DNA of 28,599 bases from Lachnospiraceae bacterium (GTDB taxonomy: Bacteria > Bacillota_A > Clostridia > Lachnospirales > Lachnospiraceae): assembly GCA_009774655.1 (NCBI GenBank), contig VSOD01000006.1, positions 1 through 28,599 of the forward strand. The letters are read 5' to 3'. The position numbers and the translations under genes are program-made. Of the stretch, positions 7,011 to 14,778 are shown one piece after another; positions within the stretch are counted from its first letter, which is position 1; each line of letters starts with the position of its first letter. The notes under the pieces were generated by a model that was not told the DNA's origin, searched no databases, and saw only the letters and a list, made by a program, of their open reading frames with translations.

Positions 7011-8407
7011 GAGTGTTAAAACCGCAGGAAGGACCGCAGGAAACTTTTTTGAGTACTTCTGCAGATATTGCTATATATGGAGGCGCTGCCGGTGGGGGAA
7101 AGACATATGCCTTGTTGCTGGAAGCAGTTCGGCATACGAATAATCCTAAATTTGGCGCTGTGATATTCAGAAGGCAATCCATACAGATTACGCAGGAAGG
7201 TGGCTTGTGGGATTCAAGCTATGAAGTGTATGGGGGAATAAAAGGCGCTGTTCCTAAAACTTCTCCACGGTATCACTGGAAATTTAAAACAGGTGCCAGA
7301 GTAGGTTTTGCGCATATTGATGGTGATAGGGATTTAGGGAAATGGCAGGGTTCCCAGATTGCACTTATAGGATTTGACGAATTGACACATTTTACCAAGA
7401 AGCAGTTTTTTTATATGATGTCACGTAATAGGAGTGCATCCGGAATAGATCCATACATAAGGGCCACTTGCAACCCAGACGCTGATTCATGGGTTGCTGA
7501 TTTCATATCATGGTGGATAGATCAGGATACGGGATATCCGATATCTGAACGTAGTGGGATTATCCGGTACATGGTGCACATGAATGATATTATTTCTTGG
7601 TTTGATACGGAAGATGAAGGAATTGATTTTGCTAAACAACATGGATTAGATGAGTATAAAGCAAAGAAATCAGTCAAAAGCGTTACCTTTATTGCCAGTA
7701 CATTGCAGGACAATAAGATTCTCATGGAAAATGATCCTGGCTATCTGGCTAACTTATTGGCTTTAACGGAAGTTGAAAAAGAACGTCTGCTGAATGGAAA
7801 CTGGAAGATTAAGCCAAGCGCAGGTTCATTCTTTAAGCGTACTCAGATAGGGGATATTTTGACGTCAATACCGAATGATATTGTAGCCATTTGCCGTGGA
7901 TGGGATTTGGCTGCCACGGACGAAGATGAAAATAAGGAAGCTGCGTATACTGCCGGTGTCCTGATAGCAAAAAGGGCCTGCGGCAGATTTTTAATTCTGG
8001 ATGTAGTAAATAAACAGTTGAAGGCCGGTGATGTCAGGAAACTCATCATGACAACAACGAAAGCTGATAATGTGAAATACCGGAAGTACTGCACTGTGCG
8101 TCAAAGACTTCCGCAGGATCCGGGGCAGGCAGGAAAGGAACAGGCAGGGAGCTATATCAATATGCTTGCCGGATATAACGTTGTGACCAGGCCGGAATCC
8201 GGAAGTAAGGAATCCCGCGCGGAGCCGATGGCCGCGCAGTGGCAGCAGGGATTTTTTGATGTCATGGAAGGAGAATGGAACGAAGAATATTTCAATCAGC
8301 TTGAGAGTTTTCCGGAGAGTAAATTCAAAGATATGGTGGATGCCGGGAGTTCAGCGTTCGGTGAGATAACGCTTTACATGAAGTTTAACATAAACAGCCT
8401 GTTATGA
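7007..8407 (+). CDS. Terminase large subunit
   Basis: A 466-residue packaging ATPase-nuclease. Walker A is GGAAGGGKT (residues 25-33) and Walker B is ALIGFDEL (D124, E125). CNPDADSWV is the coupling motif. The RNase H-like nuclease begins at GWDLAATDED (D300) and includes PQDPGQAGK and the final KDMVDAGSSAF. The start overlaps the small subunit stop (ATGA). It cuts concatemers and pumps DNA into the prohead through the portal. Base composition changes within the gene, from about one third GC near 7400 to over half GC near 8200 by hand count, suggesting recombination within the nuclease domain. Confidence 0.95.
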   Translation: MRVLKPQEGPQETFLSTSADIAIYGGAAGGGKTYALLLEAVRHTNNPKFGAVIFRRQSIQITQEGGLWDSSYEVYGGIKGAVPKTSPRYHWKFKTGARVGFAHIDGDRDLGKWQGSQIALIGFDELTHFTKKQFFYMMSRNRSASGIDPYIRATCNPDADSWVADFISWWIDQDTGYPISERSGIIRYMVHMNDIISWFDTEDEGIDFAKQHGLDEYKAKKSVKSVTFIASTLQDNKILMENDPGYLANLLALTEVEKERLLNGNWKIKPSAGSFFKRTQIGDILTSIPNDIVAICRGWDLAATDEDENKEAAYTAGVLIAKRACGRFLILDVVNKQLKAGDVRKLIMTTTKADNVKYRKYCTVRQRLPQDPGQAGKEQAGSYINMLAGYNVVTRPESGSKESRAEPMAAQWQQGFFDVMEGEWNEEYFNQLESFPESKFKDMVDAGSSAFGEITLYMKFNINSLL

Positions 8408-8453
8408 TCATTAACAGGAGAGTGGACAGGATACAAGGAGGTGAGAAAGCAGA

Positions 8454-10757
8454 GTGGTAAAAAGCAATGAAGTAGAAGAGCATGATCTGGATGGGATGAC
8501 AGGTAATTGCCGGGCAAAGCATTTCGATGGCTACAGCAATATCCTCACAAGGTACGGGACAAAGCAGGACAGTTCAACAGCATATACTTATTCTGCGGAA
8601 GACATTGTACCGGATATGGATCTGACAGACCAGTACGTCGGCAATGGCCTGTTCTCAAAGATCATTGATGCCCCCGCAGAAGAGGCGGTGAAACACGGGT
8701 ATGATTTCAAGCTGAATGATCCGGATGTGGAGGATTTCATTTCAGATGAACTTGACCGGCTTGACTGGGAGGAAACGGCGGCGACAGCGATCAAGTGGGC
8801 ACGGCTGTATGGCGGCTCTATCATAGTGATGCTTGTCGACGATGGCTGTGAACTGGATGAGCCTCTCGATTGGGATGAGGTGGATGAGATCGAGGAACTG
8901 CTGGTCTATGAAAGAGCGGTCGTACAGCCGGATCAATCCTCTTTATACGATTATAACCCGGAGAGAAGGCGGCGGTATGGCAGCAAGTTCCAGAAGCCAG
9001 AGTTTTACATTGTGAACAGCCAGTTCGGCAGTTTCCGTGTGCATGAGAGCCGGTGCCTTGTATTCCGTAACGGCAAACTACCAGAAACAGGGATATATTC
9101 GACGTATCTTTACTTCGGGATCCCGGAGTTCATGAGGATCAAGGATGCGTTGCGTGATGCAGTCGTATCACATGCGATCGCGCCGAAGATGCTGGAAAGA
9201 TGTGTGCAGGCAATCTATAAGATGCAGAACCTCTCGAACCTGCTTGATACGCCGGACGGAGAGGAAAAAGTCTTAAAACGTCTGGATGTCATCGACCTGG
9301 CACGCAGCATTCTGAACAGCCTTGTGATCGATTCCGACGGTGAGGACTATGATTTTAAGAGCATGTCCCTTGCAGGAGTCAAGGACATCATAGACACGAC
9401 CTGTAACATGCTCTCCGCAGTCACTAATATTCCGCAGACAATTCTGTTTGGCCGGTCGCCCGCTGGTGAGAACAGTACCGGCGACAGCGACATGGAGAAT
9501 TACTATAACTTTGTCAATAAGATACAGAAGATGATGTTGAAAAAGAATATGCGCATCCTTCTGGATCTTATTTTTAAATGCGGTCAGCGTAAAGGCGATA
9601 TCAAAGAGATACCGGCCTATAAAGTCGAGTTCACGCCGCTGTGGTCTTTAAGCGAGACGGAGCAGGCAAATGTGGACGCTGTCAAGGCGACAACGGAACA
9701 GACCAAGGCGGCCACCGCACAGATATACGTGGATATGCAGGTACTCGACCCGTCGGAAGTCCGTGCCGGACTTAAGAAGTCTGAGGAATACACGATCAAT
9801 GATCTGCTGAACGAAGAGGACGATCTGGATCTTGCCGGCCTCTTAGGGATAGGATCTCCGGAAGATGAAAAAACCGTTACGGAAGAGGCCCAAAACAGCG
9901 TAGATAATACCGTGGGTATATTAACTTCCGTGGATGATAAAACAAAGGATCCACGGGGCTGTGAGAAAGTCACAGGGACACACGGGGATAACGGTACAGC
10001 ACAGGGAGAAGGCGTCGGTGTTCTTGTCATCACAGATGGCAAAGTACTGACAGGGATCCGAACAGACGGAAAAGGGATCTGTGGCCCCGGCGGGCATATA
10101 GAACCGGGGGAGGATCCGGAAACGGCGGCGCGCCGAGAGACCGGAGAAGAATTTGGCATCATTCCTTTAGAATTGATCCCACTCGGGAAGACCGCAGACA
10201 GGCCGCCGGAATTAAGTTCCCGTGTATTCCTGTGTACCAGATATGAGCAACAGCCCCGGGCGGACAATGAGGAAATGATGAACAGCAGGTTCATGAGCCT
10301 TACAGAGCTGCTATACGGGGATGTAAAGTTGTTCGGCCCGTTTGAGGATTCGCTTCGACTGCTGATCGAGGAACTTGGCATGAGACGGGACGAAGGAAAC
10401 AGCAATTCTGGCAACCACAACCACAAGGGCCGACCCGGCCAGCTTGGCGGATCCGGAGGTGGAGGCAGCAGCCTCGGAAAACCCCTGTCAGCGCAGAAGA
10501 GAAAGGAGTATGAGAAGAAAATCGTTGGACAAAGAACCAGCAAAGGTGTTACTATTAAGAAGCTGTCAAAACATACCTGTGACCGATGTGGACAGCGAAG
10601 ATTATCTGCAGATAAGGTCAGGGAGGTCGTACAGCATCCCGAGACTGTGAAGAGGGATACTACGCATGACGGCAATAAGTTCCGTTACCAGAAGGGGCGT
10701 GTCATTGCTGTTGTAGACCATGACGACGGCGAGATCGTAACGGTATTCAAGCATTGA
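8454..10757 (+). CDS. Portal protein (DUF1073 type) fused to Nudix and toxin-like domains
   Basis: A 767-residue protein; GTG 8454 follows a near-perfect AAGGAGGTGAG. Residues 1 to about 470 are a portal of the DUF1073/Acb1-like-N family (NGLFSKIIDAPAEEAVKHG, ARLYGGSIIVML, GRSPAGENSTGDSDMENYYNFV). Residues about 519-650 are a complete Nudix hydrolase. Its box runs from G547 to I569 with R561, E562, E565 and E566 all present, so catalysis looks possible. Residues 654-662 are the NHNHKGRPG linker seen before effector domains in phage structural polyproteins, followed by a Gly/Ser stretch. Residues about 690-767 (SKHTCDRCGQRR to EIVTVFKH) resemble the BECR-fold nuclease toxins/DUF4258-like domains. 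The portal forms the dodecameric DNA entry ring; the two extra domains would ride in the virion or act early. The next gene may be an immunity protein. Confidence 0.85.
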   Translation: MVKSNEVEEHDLDGMTGNCRAKHFDGYSNILTRYGTKQDSSTAYTYSAEDIVPDMDLTDQYVGNGLFSKIIDAPAEEAVKHGYDFKLNDPDVEDFISDELDRLDWEETAATAIKWARLYGGSIIVMLVDDGCELDEPLDWDEVDEIEELLVYERAVVQPDQSSLYDYNPERRRRYGSKFQKPEFYIVNSQFGSFRVHESRCLVFRNGKLPETGIYSTYLYFGIPEFMRIKDALRDAVVSHAIAPKMLERCVQAIYKMQNLSNLLDTPDGEEKVLKRLDVIDLARSILNSLVIDSDGEDYDFKSMSLAGVKDIIDTTCNMLSAVTNIPQTILFGRSPAGENSTGDSDMENYYNFVNKIQKMMLKKNMRILLDLIFKCGQRKGDIKEIPAYKVEFTPLWSLSETEQANVDAVKATTEQTKAATAQIYVDMQVLDPSEVRAGLKKSEEYTINDLLNEEDDLDLAGLLGIGSPEDEKTVTEEAQNSVDNTVGILTSVDDKTKDPRGCEKVTGTHGDNGTAQGEGVGVLVITDGKVLTGIRTDGKGICGPGGHIEPGEDPETAARRETGEEFGIIPLELIPLGKTADRPPELSSRVFLCTRYEQQPRADNEEMMNSRFMSLTELLYGDVKLFGPFEDSLRLLIEELGMRRDEGNSNSGNHNHKGRPGQLGGSGGGGSSLGKPLSAQKRKEYEKKIVGQRTSKGVTIKKLSKHTCDRCGQRRLSADKVREVVQHPETVKRDTTHDGNKFRYQKGRVIAVVDHDDGEIVTVFKH

Positions 10758-10770
10758 GGAGTGTGATCAT

Positions 10771-11010
10771 ATGAATGGAGAAGAGAAACTGACTGAGCAG
10801 CAACTTGAATTTGTCAGCCGGGAACTTGGCTTGACGGAAGAGAAATTTTTCAAGAGAAAAGAAAATGACTATGATCAGCTCATCGAAGAATGTGCTTCAA
10901 TAGAGGTAGAGGAAACGATCAAAGCCGGTGATGGGGAGCTGTCACAAAGAGGCGTAATGGCAGTGGAAATGGTAGACCTGATCCATGGGCCGTATTCGGA
11001 AGACGAATAG
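10771..11010 (+). CDS. Acidic 79-residue protein, candidate immunity protein
   Basis: Starts at ATG 10771 with GAGGAG 13 bases before it, right after the portal-toxin fusion. By hand count it has 22 Asp/Glu against 8 Lys/Arg, so it is strongly acidic. It looks all-helical (TEQQLEFVSRELGL, YDQLIEECASIEVEETI, GVMAVEMVDLI). I do not recognise a named family. Size, charge and position immediately downstream of a nuclease-like C-terminal domain are what one expects of an immunity protein protecting the producing cell. That is inference; a small phage structural or regulatory protein is the alternative. Confidence 0.6.
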   Translation: MNGEEKLTEQQLEFVSRELGLTEEKFFKRKENDYDQLIEECASIEVEETIKAGDGELSQRGVMAVEMVDLIHGPYSEDE

Positions 11011-11022
11011 AGGGGGCAGCGC

Positions 11023-11337
11023 ATGAATAACTTTAACATGATCTATCGTATCCTGAAATATCTGGAAAAGGCCATGGACTATGATGAGGCTGATCTTGAT
11101 TTTATTTCTGCAGACAAACTTGGCGTAACAAAACAGCGGTGGGTGGCGATCATGGAAATGCTGGAATCAGAAGGATATATCACGGGACTTTCGATCAAGC
11201 GTTCTATTGACGGGGAGATCTGCTGTTCAGTAGCACATCCCCGGATAACATTGAAGGGGCTGGAATATCTGCAGGAGAATTCCATCATGCAGAAAGCGGC
11301 CAGTCTGGCCAAAGGAGTTGCGGATATCATCAGTTGA
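11023..11337 (+). CDS. YjcQ-family winged-helix protein
   Basis: A 104-residue protein; ATG 11023 follows AGAGGGGG, 12 bases after the previous stop. It fits the YjcQ pattern: an N-terminal helix IYRILKYLEKA, a recognition-type segment LGVTKQRWVAIMEMLESEGYITGL, a short beta wing, then ITLKGLEYLQENS and a C-terminal helix. YjcQ is a phage-derived winged-helix protein of Bacillus with no settled function. In clostridial phages it is often found near portal/head genes. It could be a DNA-binding regulator, perhaps of the toxin-like locus, but nothing in the sequence proves that. Confidence 0.75.
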   Translation: MNNFNMIYRILKYLEKAMDYDEADLDFISADKLGVTKQRWVAIMEMLESEGYITGLSIKRSIDGEICCSVAHPRITLKGLEYLQENSIMQKAASLAKGVADIIS

Positions 11338-11363
11338 AAAGTGAATAGTGCAGCATTGAAGTA

Positions 11364-11396
11364 AGCGGTCTGTGTCGGGTGATACAGGCTGTTTTT
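11364..11396 (+). terminator. Weak hairpin with T-run before head gene
   Basis: CTGTGTC (11370-11376) pairs with GATACAG (11381-11387) with one G-U, and AGC/GCT outer bases can extend it. GTTTTTATTT follows. It is a weak intrinsic terminator or processing hairpin immediately ahead of the MuF gene's ribosome site. Confidence 0.45.
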
Positions 11397-11409
11397 ATTT
11401 GTGGAGGTG

Positions 11410-12315
11410 ATGATCATAGATGAAAGGTTACAGAAAGAGGCCGTACAGGAGATTTGCCGTAAGAAGTTTCACGGACACGACATTCTGATATCCAAATATA
11501 CGCCGGTATTCCCGGCCAGCATAGAGCGTGAGTATGGCCGCATATCCAGACAATACATGCGCCTGCTGAAAGAATCTATCGAAGATGAGATCCCAGCGCT
11601 GAAAGAGCGGATCATGATGGAGCGCGGCACATACCGGGCAGACGGTATCAATGATGTCATGGAATTGTTAGAAAAAGTCCTGGATAAGATACAGAAGCGC
11701 TTTACAGAGAAGACGCAGGGATATGGCCTGCGACGGAAGCTGGAATCCCTGGCGAACATGACAAGGAAGCTGACGATCCGGGAGTGGAAGAAGGCAGTCG
11801 ATAAGACACTCGGAATCAATATCATGGAAGATTACTACATGGGCGAGTTCTTTCAGACTGCTCTCGACAGATGGGTGGATGAAAATGTATCGCTGATCAA
11901 GACCATTCCGGCAGATACTCTTGGTGATATGCGCACGATTGTGAAGGAAGGTTTCCTGAACGGAAAGTCTACTACCAGCATCATGAAGGAGATCCAGCAT
12001 AAATATAACGTTGAGAAATCCCATGCCAGACTGTTGGCCCGGGATCAGATCGGGAAGCTGAATGCATCTATCAATGAAGCACAACAACGGGATGCCGGCA
12101 TAGAGGAATATATCTGGGATGATTGCGGAGATGGACGCGTGAGGGAATCCCACAAGGCGCTCAACGGAAAAAGATTCCGTTGGGATATGCCGCCTGTTGT
12201 GGATACAAAGACTGGACGAAGATGCCATCCAGGCCAGGATTATCAATGCCGCTGCAGGGCAAAACCGGTGTTCAAGTTCGGCGTTTTCAACGCGCCGATA
12301 TCGAAAAAGGAATAG
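11410..12315 (+). CDS. Phage head morphogenesis protein (SPP1 gp7/Mu gpF-like)
   Basis: About 301 residues. The N-terminal two thirds is helical (SREYGRISRQYMRLLKESIEDE-like, charged). The MuF core lies at about residues 200-295: LLARDQIGKLNASINEAQQRDAGIEEYIW, then DGRVRESHKALNGKRFRW and the cysteine/histidine signature CHPGQDYQCRCRAKPVF. MuF proteins are minor head proteins that ride in the prohead and are ejected with DNA. The start is unclear. GGAGG is at 11403-11407, which suits ATA 11416 best; ATG 11410 is very close to it, and GTG 11401 would put the site inside the gene. I give ATG 11410. No toxin domain is attached here, unlike MuF polymorphic toxins. Confidence 0.85.
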   Translation: MIIDERLQKEAVQEICRKKFHGHDILISKYTPVFPASIEREYGRISRQYMRLLKESIEDEIPALKERIMMERGTYRADGINDVMELLEKVLDKIQKRFTEKTQGYGLRRKLESLANMTRKLTIREWKKAVDKTLGINIMEDYYMGEFFQTALDRWVDENVSLIKTIPADTLGDMRTIVKEGFLNGKSTTSIMKEIQHKYNVEKSHARLLARDQIGKLNASINEAQQRDAGIEEYIWDDCGDGRVRESHKALNGKRFRWDMPPVVDTKTGRRCHPGQDYQCRCRAKPVFKFGVFNAPISKKE

Positions 12316-12327
12316 GAGAAATACAGG

Positions 12328-12840
12328 ATGTTGGATTTTGCGCAGAATCATGAGAAAGAGCTGGAGAAGAAGATGCGGGATACATGGGGAAAGGAAAAAT
12401 ACTGGTATTATCACCGGTGCTCTTATTTCTCCCCGCAAGTGATCAAGGAAGATACCTGGACTGACACACAGTTTGTCTCCCTCAATTCTGCTGGGGAAGT
12501 GACCGGGTATCTTGGGTACGGCATAGACAGGGAATGCCGTTATGTCACCTATCTTGCGATCATCAACTTTACAGATGATATCTCATTTGGTAGTGATGTC
12601 ATGAAGATGGTCAAAGATATCTTTGAGGTATACCGGTACCGGAAGATCGTATTTACTGTGGTAGTAGGAAATCCTGTTGAGCAGAAGTATGACAGGCTGA
12701 TCGACCGTTACGGTGGCAGAATCGTTGGGGTCCATAAAGATCATGTCATGCTGCCGGATGGTAAATATTACGATGAAAAGATATATGAGATATCCAGGGA
12801 TGATTACTATGTCAGCCGTCGGAAAATAAACATTGAGTAA
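12328..12840 (+). CDS. GNAT-like N-acetyltransferase
   Basis: A 170-residue protein 12 bases after the MuF gene, with AGGAGA as ribosome site. GEVTGYLGYGIDRE to VTYLAIINF gives the central strands. A helix SDVMKMVKDIFEVY follows. Then KIVFTVVVGNPVEQKYDRLIDRYGGRIVG and the final DGKYYDEKIYEI match the last strands of RimL-like GNAT enzymes (asparagine after the fifth strand, aromatic pair in the last). GNAT enzymes move an acetyl group from acetyl-CoA to an amine. The acceptor is unknown. Its place between two head-assembly genes makes a structural protein target, or the GNAT acting as an accessory factor, possible. No degeneration is seen. Confidence 0.65.
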   Translation: MLDFAQNHEKELEKKMRDTWGKEKYWYYHRCSYFSPQVIKEDTWTDTQFVSLNSAGEVTGYLGYGIDRECRYVTYLAIINFTDDISFGSDVMKMVKDIFEVYRYRKIVFTVVVGNPVEQKYDRLIDRYGGRIVGVHKDHVMLPDGKYYDEKIYEISRDDYYVSRRKINIE

Positions 12841-12865
12841 CGCTTGCGATTGACAGGCGTTTTTT
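12839..12865 (+). terminator. Hairpin with T-run after GNAT gene
   Basis: AACGCTTG (12839-12846) pairs with CAGGCGTT (12854-12861), one G-U, over a 7-base loop, then four more T. The hairpin begins in the stop codon of the GNAT gene and ends about 10 bases before the next ribosome site. Confidence 0.55.
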
Positions 12866-12889
12866 ATTGCCTTGAAGGAGGTGAGAAAG

Positions 12890-14272
12890 GTGGATAAGGC
12901 AGTCAAGAGAAATTACAGGAAAGACAGTCTCAAACTCGACCAGACGTATTATACGGAGGAAGGATACTTGATTGATCATCCGGTGGTCACCCGGTGTGGT
13001 ATCTTTGAGTATGCCGATCCGGATGCAGAGAACGGTATACGGCGGGAACTCCGTCTTCCGGAGGAGGTTTTCTCAGAAAAGAGCCTTGCTAGTTATGAAG
13101 GCAAGCCAGTGGTTATAAGTCATGACGCGGGTGAGATCGACAAAAACAATGTCCATGACGAACAGATCGGCACAATCTTAAGCAAAGGATATCAGGATGG
13201 CAATAAAGTCCGCTGCAAGATCGTGATACATAATACGGATGCTCTCAAAGATTGCGGCCTGCGTGAGTTATCGCTTGGTTACGGTCTGACTCTGGACGAG
13301 ACACCCGGCGTACACGATGGACAGAAATACGATGCCATACAGCGGGATATCGAAGTGAACCATCTTGCTCTTGTTGGAGTTGCACGGGCAGGAGAGCGGG
13401 CAAGGCTGAACATTGACCATAAGGATACAGTAACAAAAAAATATTTAAAAGGAGGGCCAGTGATGGTTAGGAAAGGAACGAAAAAAGGTACAAAAAGTCC
13501 GAAGACGAAGAACAGGTATGACAGCGACCTTACGCCGGAGGAACTGGAGCAGGCGGTAGCCATGTATAAGGCGCAGCGGGAAGCAGGCGCTTCGGCGGCA
13601 GATGAAGACGAGGATGTCAAGATGGATGCCGAGGACGTTATCAGCGGCGTGCGGGAGCGGAAAGACCGCCGGGATTCCGACGGGGAGCAGATGGACGCCG
13701 AAGAAGTGATCGCAGAGCAGGAGGGGGATATCGAAGCGCTGCTGAATGTCATCGACGAACTGCAGGCGGCAAGTGATATGTCCGCGGCGGACGAAGAAGA
13801 TCCGAACTGCGACGGGGACGATGAGGGAGAGAACCTTGACGAAGGTGATCCGGAAGAGAACACTGACGAAGATGATACGAACGAGGATGAAGAGGACGGC
13901 CCGGTAAACATGGATTCCGTTGACAGACTTGTGGATAAACGTCTGCGGGACTATCTGGATGTGTGCCGTGTCGCTGACAGGCTGAATCTTGACGGGGTAG
14001 AGAACTTGAGCCTCATGAATGCAAGAAAAAAAGTGATCAGCGCCGTTAACCCGAAACTGCGGCTGGACGGAAAGACGGAGGCGTATATCACGGCAGCATA
14101 TGATATCGCGAAACAGAGTGTCGCAAACCGCAGGAAGGTTGACGGTCAGCGGAAGCAGATCATGAAGAGCCGCAATCTTGACAGCGTGGATACAGGCGTC
14201 ACGGGAAGTTCTGCGGCATCTGCCAGGGATAAGATGATCGCGAGAAGAGAAAATAAAGGAGGCAAAGACTGA
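12890..14272 (+). CDS. DUF2213 prohead protease with scaffold-like tail
   Basis: A 460-residue protein. GTG 12890 follows AAGGAGGTGAG; an upstream TTG at 12872 is rejected because it precedes this site. Residues about 20-170 are DUF2213: GIFEYAD, YEGKPVVISHD, ELSLGYGLTLD (S128) and NHLALVGVARAG (H158). The serine and histidine fit the herpes-assemblin-like protease of phage proheads. Residues about 185-340 are highly acidic and repetitive (many EDxDAEDV and DEDDTNEDEED-type runs). The final ~110 residues are basic and helical (LVDKRLRDYLDVCRVADRL; KAYITAAYDIA-like), resembling an internal scaffold. Protease and scaffold would thus be one polypeptide, which processes itself and the capsid. An internal start giving scaffold alone is possible at ATG 13463, after AAAAGGAGGGCC. 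Confidence 0.85.
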   Translation: MDKAVKRNYRKDSLKLDQTYYTEEGYLIDHPVVTRCGIFEYADPDAENGIRRELRLPEEVFSEKSLASYEGKPVVISHDAGEIDKNNVHDEQIGTILSKGYQDGNKVRCKIVIHNTDALKDCGLRELSLGYGLTLDETPGVHDGQKYDAIQRDIEVNHLALVGVARAGERARLNIDHKDTVTKKYLKGGPVMVRKGTKKGTKSPKTKNRYDSDLTPEELEQAVAMYKAQREAGASAADEDEDVKMDAEDVISGVRERKDRRDSDGEQMDAEEVIAEQEGDIEALLNVIDELQAASDMSAADEEDPNCDGDDEGENLDEGDPEENTDEDDTNEDEEDGPVNMDSVDRLVDKRLRDYLDVCRVADRLNLDGVENLSLMNARKKVISAVNPKLRLDGKTEAYITAAYDIAKQSVANRRKVDGQRKQIMKSRNLDSVDTGVTGSSAASARDKMIARRENKGGKD

Positions 14273-14778
14273 TGGGAGTACAGACAAGCTATAACTATGG
14301 AATCTCAAAGGGGATGGTCGGAGGATTGTACGATATCACTTATCATGAGACCAACACATTTATCACGCCGGGTGGGATCCCGTTTGGCTATGGAGTTGTA
14401 AATGGCACGAACCTTGGTGTAGATGTGCGGCTGCCGGATGCTGAAAGCAAGGCGGCGGATTTTGAAGGTATCGTGCAGAATGGCTTTACAACCATGCAGG
14501 ATATGAATGGCAAGGCAATTCCCGAGAAAGATCAGAGCATCGGTGTATTGAGGATCGGTAAGATCTGGTGCGCCGTAGGGGCGGCTGCGAAGCCGGCATA
14601 TGACAAGCCGGCTTATTTGATCACAGATGGGGATGAGGCCGGCCGCTTTACCACGGAGGAGGATACGGCGACAAAGATTCTTCTGCCGCTGCGGTTTATT
14701 GACGAAAAGGACGATGACATTGCCCCGATCCGTGTGACAGGACAGATCATCGTTGAGAAGGAGGTAAGCAACTCATGA
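14272..14778 (+). CDS. Capsid cement/decoration protein
   Basis: A 168-residue protein with AAAGGAGG at 14256-14263 and a one-base overlap (TGATG) with the protease gene. The sequence is beta-rich with many glycines (GGIPFGYGVVNGTN, DQSIGVLRIGKIWCAVG, PIRVTGQIIVEKE). It matches the gp24-type structural cement proteins that lie between DUF2213 and DUF2184 genes in myophages. It probably coats and stabilises the mature capsid. The stop overlaps the capsid gene start by four bases, so stoichiometric synthesis is likely. Confidence 0.75.
   Translation: MGVQTSYNYGISKGMVGGLYDITYHETNTFITPGGIPFGYGVVNGTNLGVDVRLPDAESKAADFEGIVQNGFTTMQDMNGKAIPEKDQSIGVLRIGKIWCAVGAAAKPAYDKPAYLITDGDEAGRFTTEEDTATKILLPLRFIDEKDDDIAPIRVTGQIIVEKEVSNS

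Noticed and set aside
9617..10675. Long open frame (352 codons) on the minus strand
   Set aside because: It is a mirror of the portal-Nudix gene, rich in Ser/Pro with no ribosome site or family signature; the + strand frame has clear domains.
13279..13911. Minus-strand open frames opposite the protease/scaffold
   Set aside because: Ser-rich low complexity is the antisense of acidic GAx/GCx codons; no start signal.
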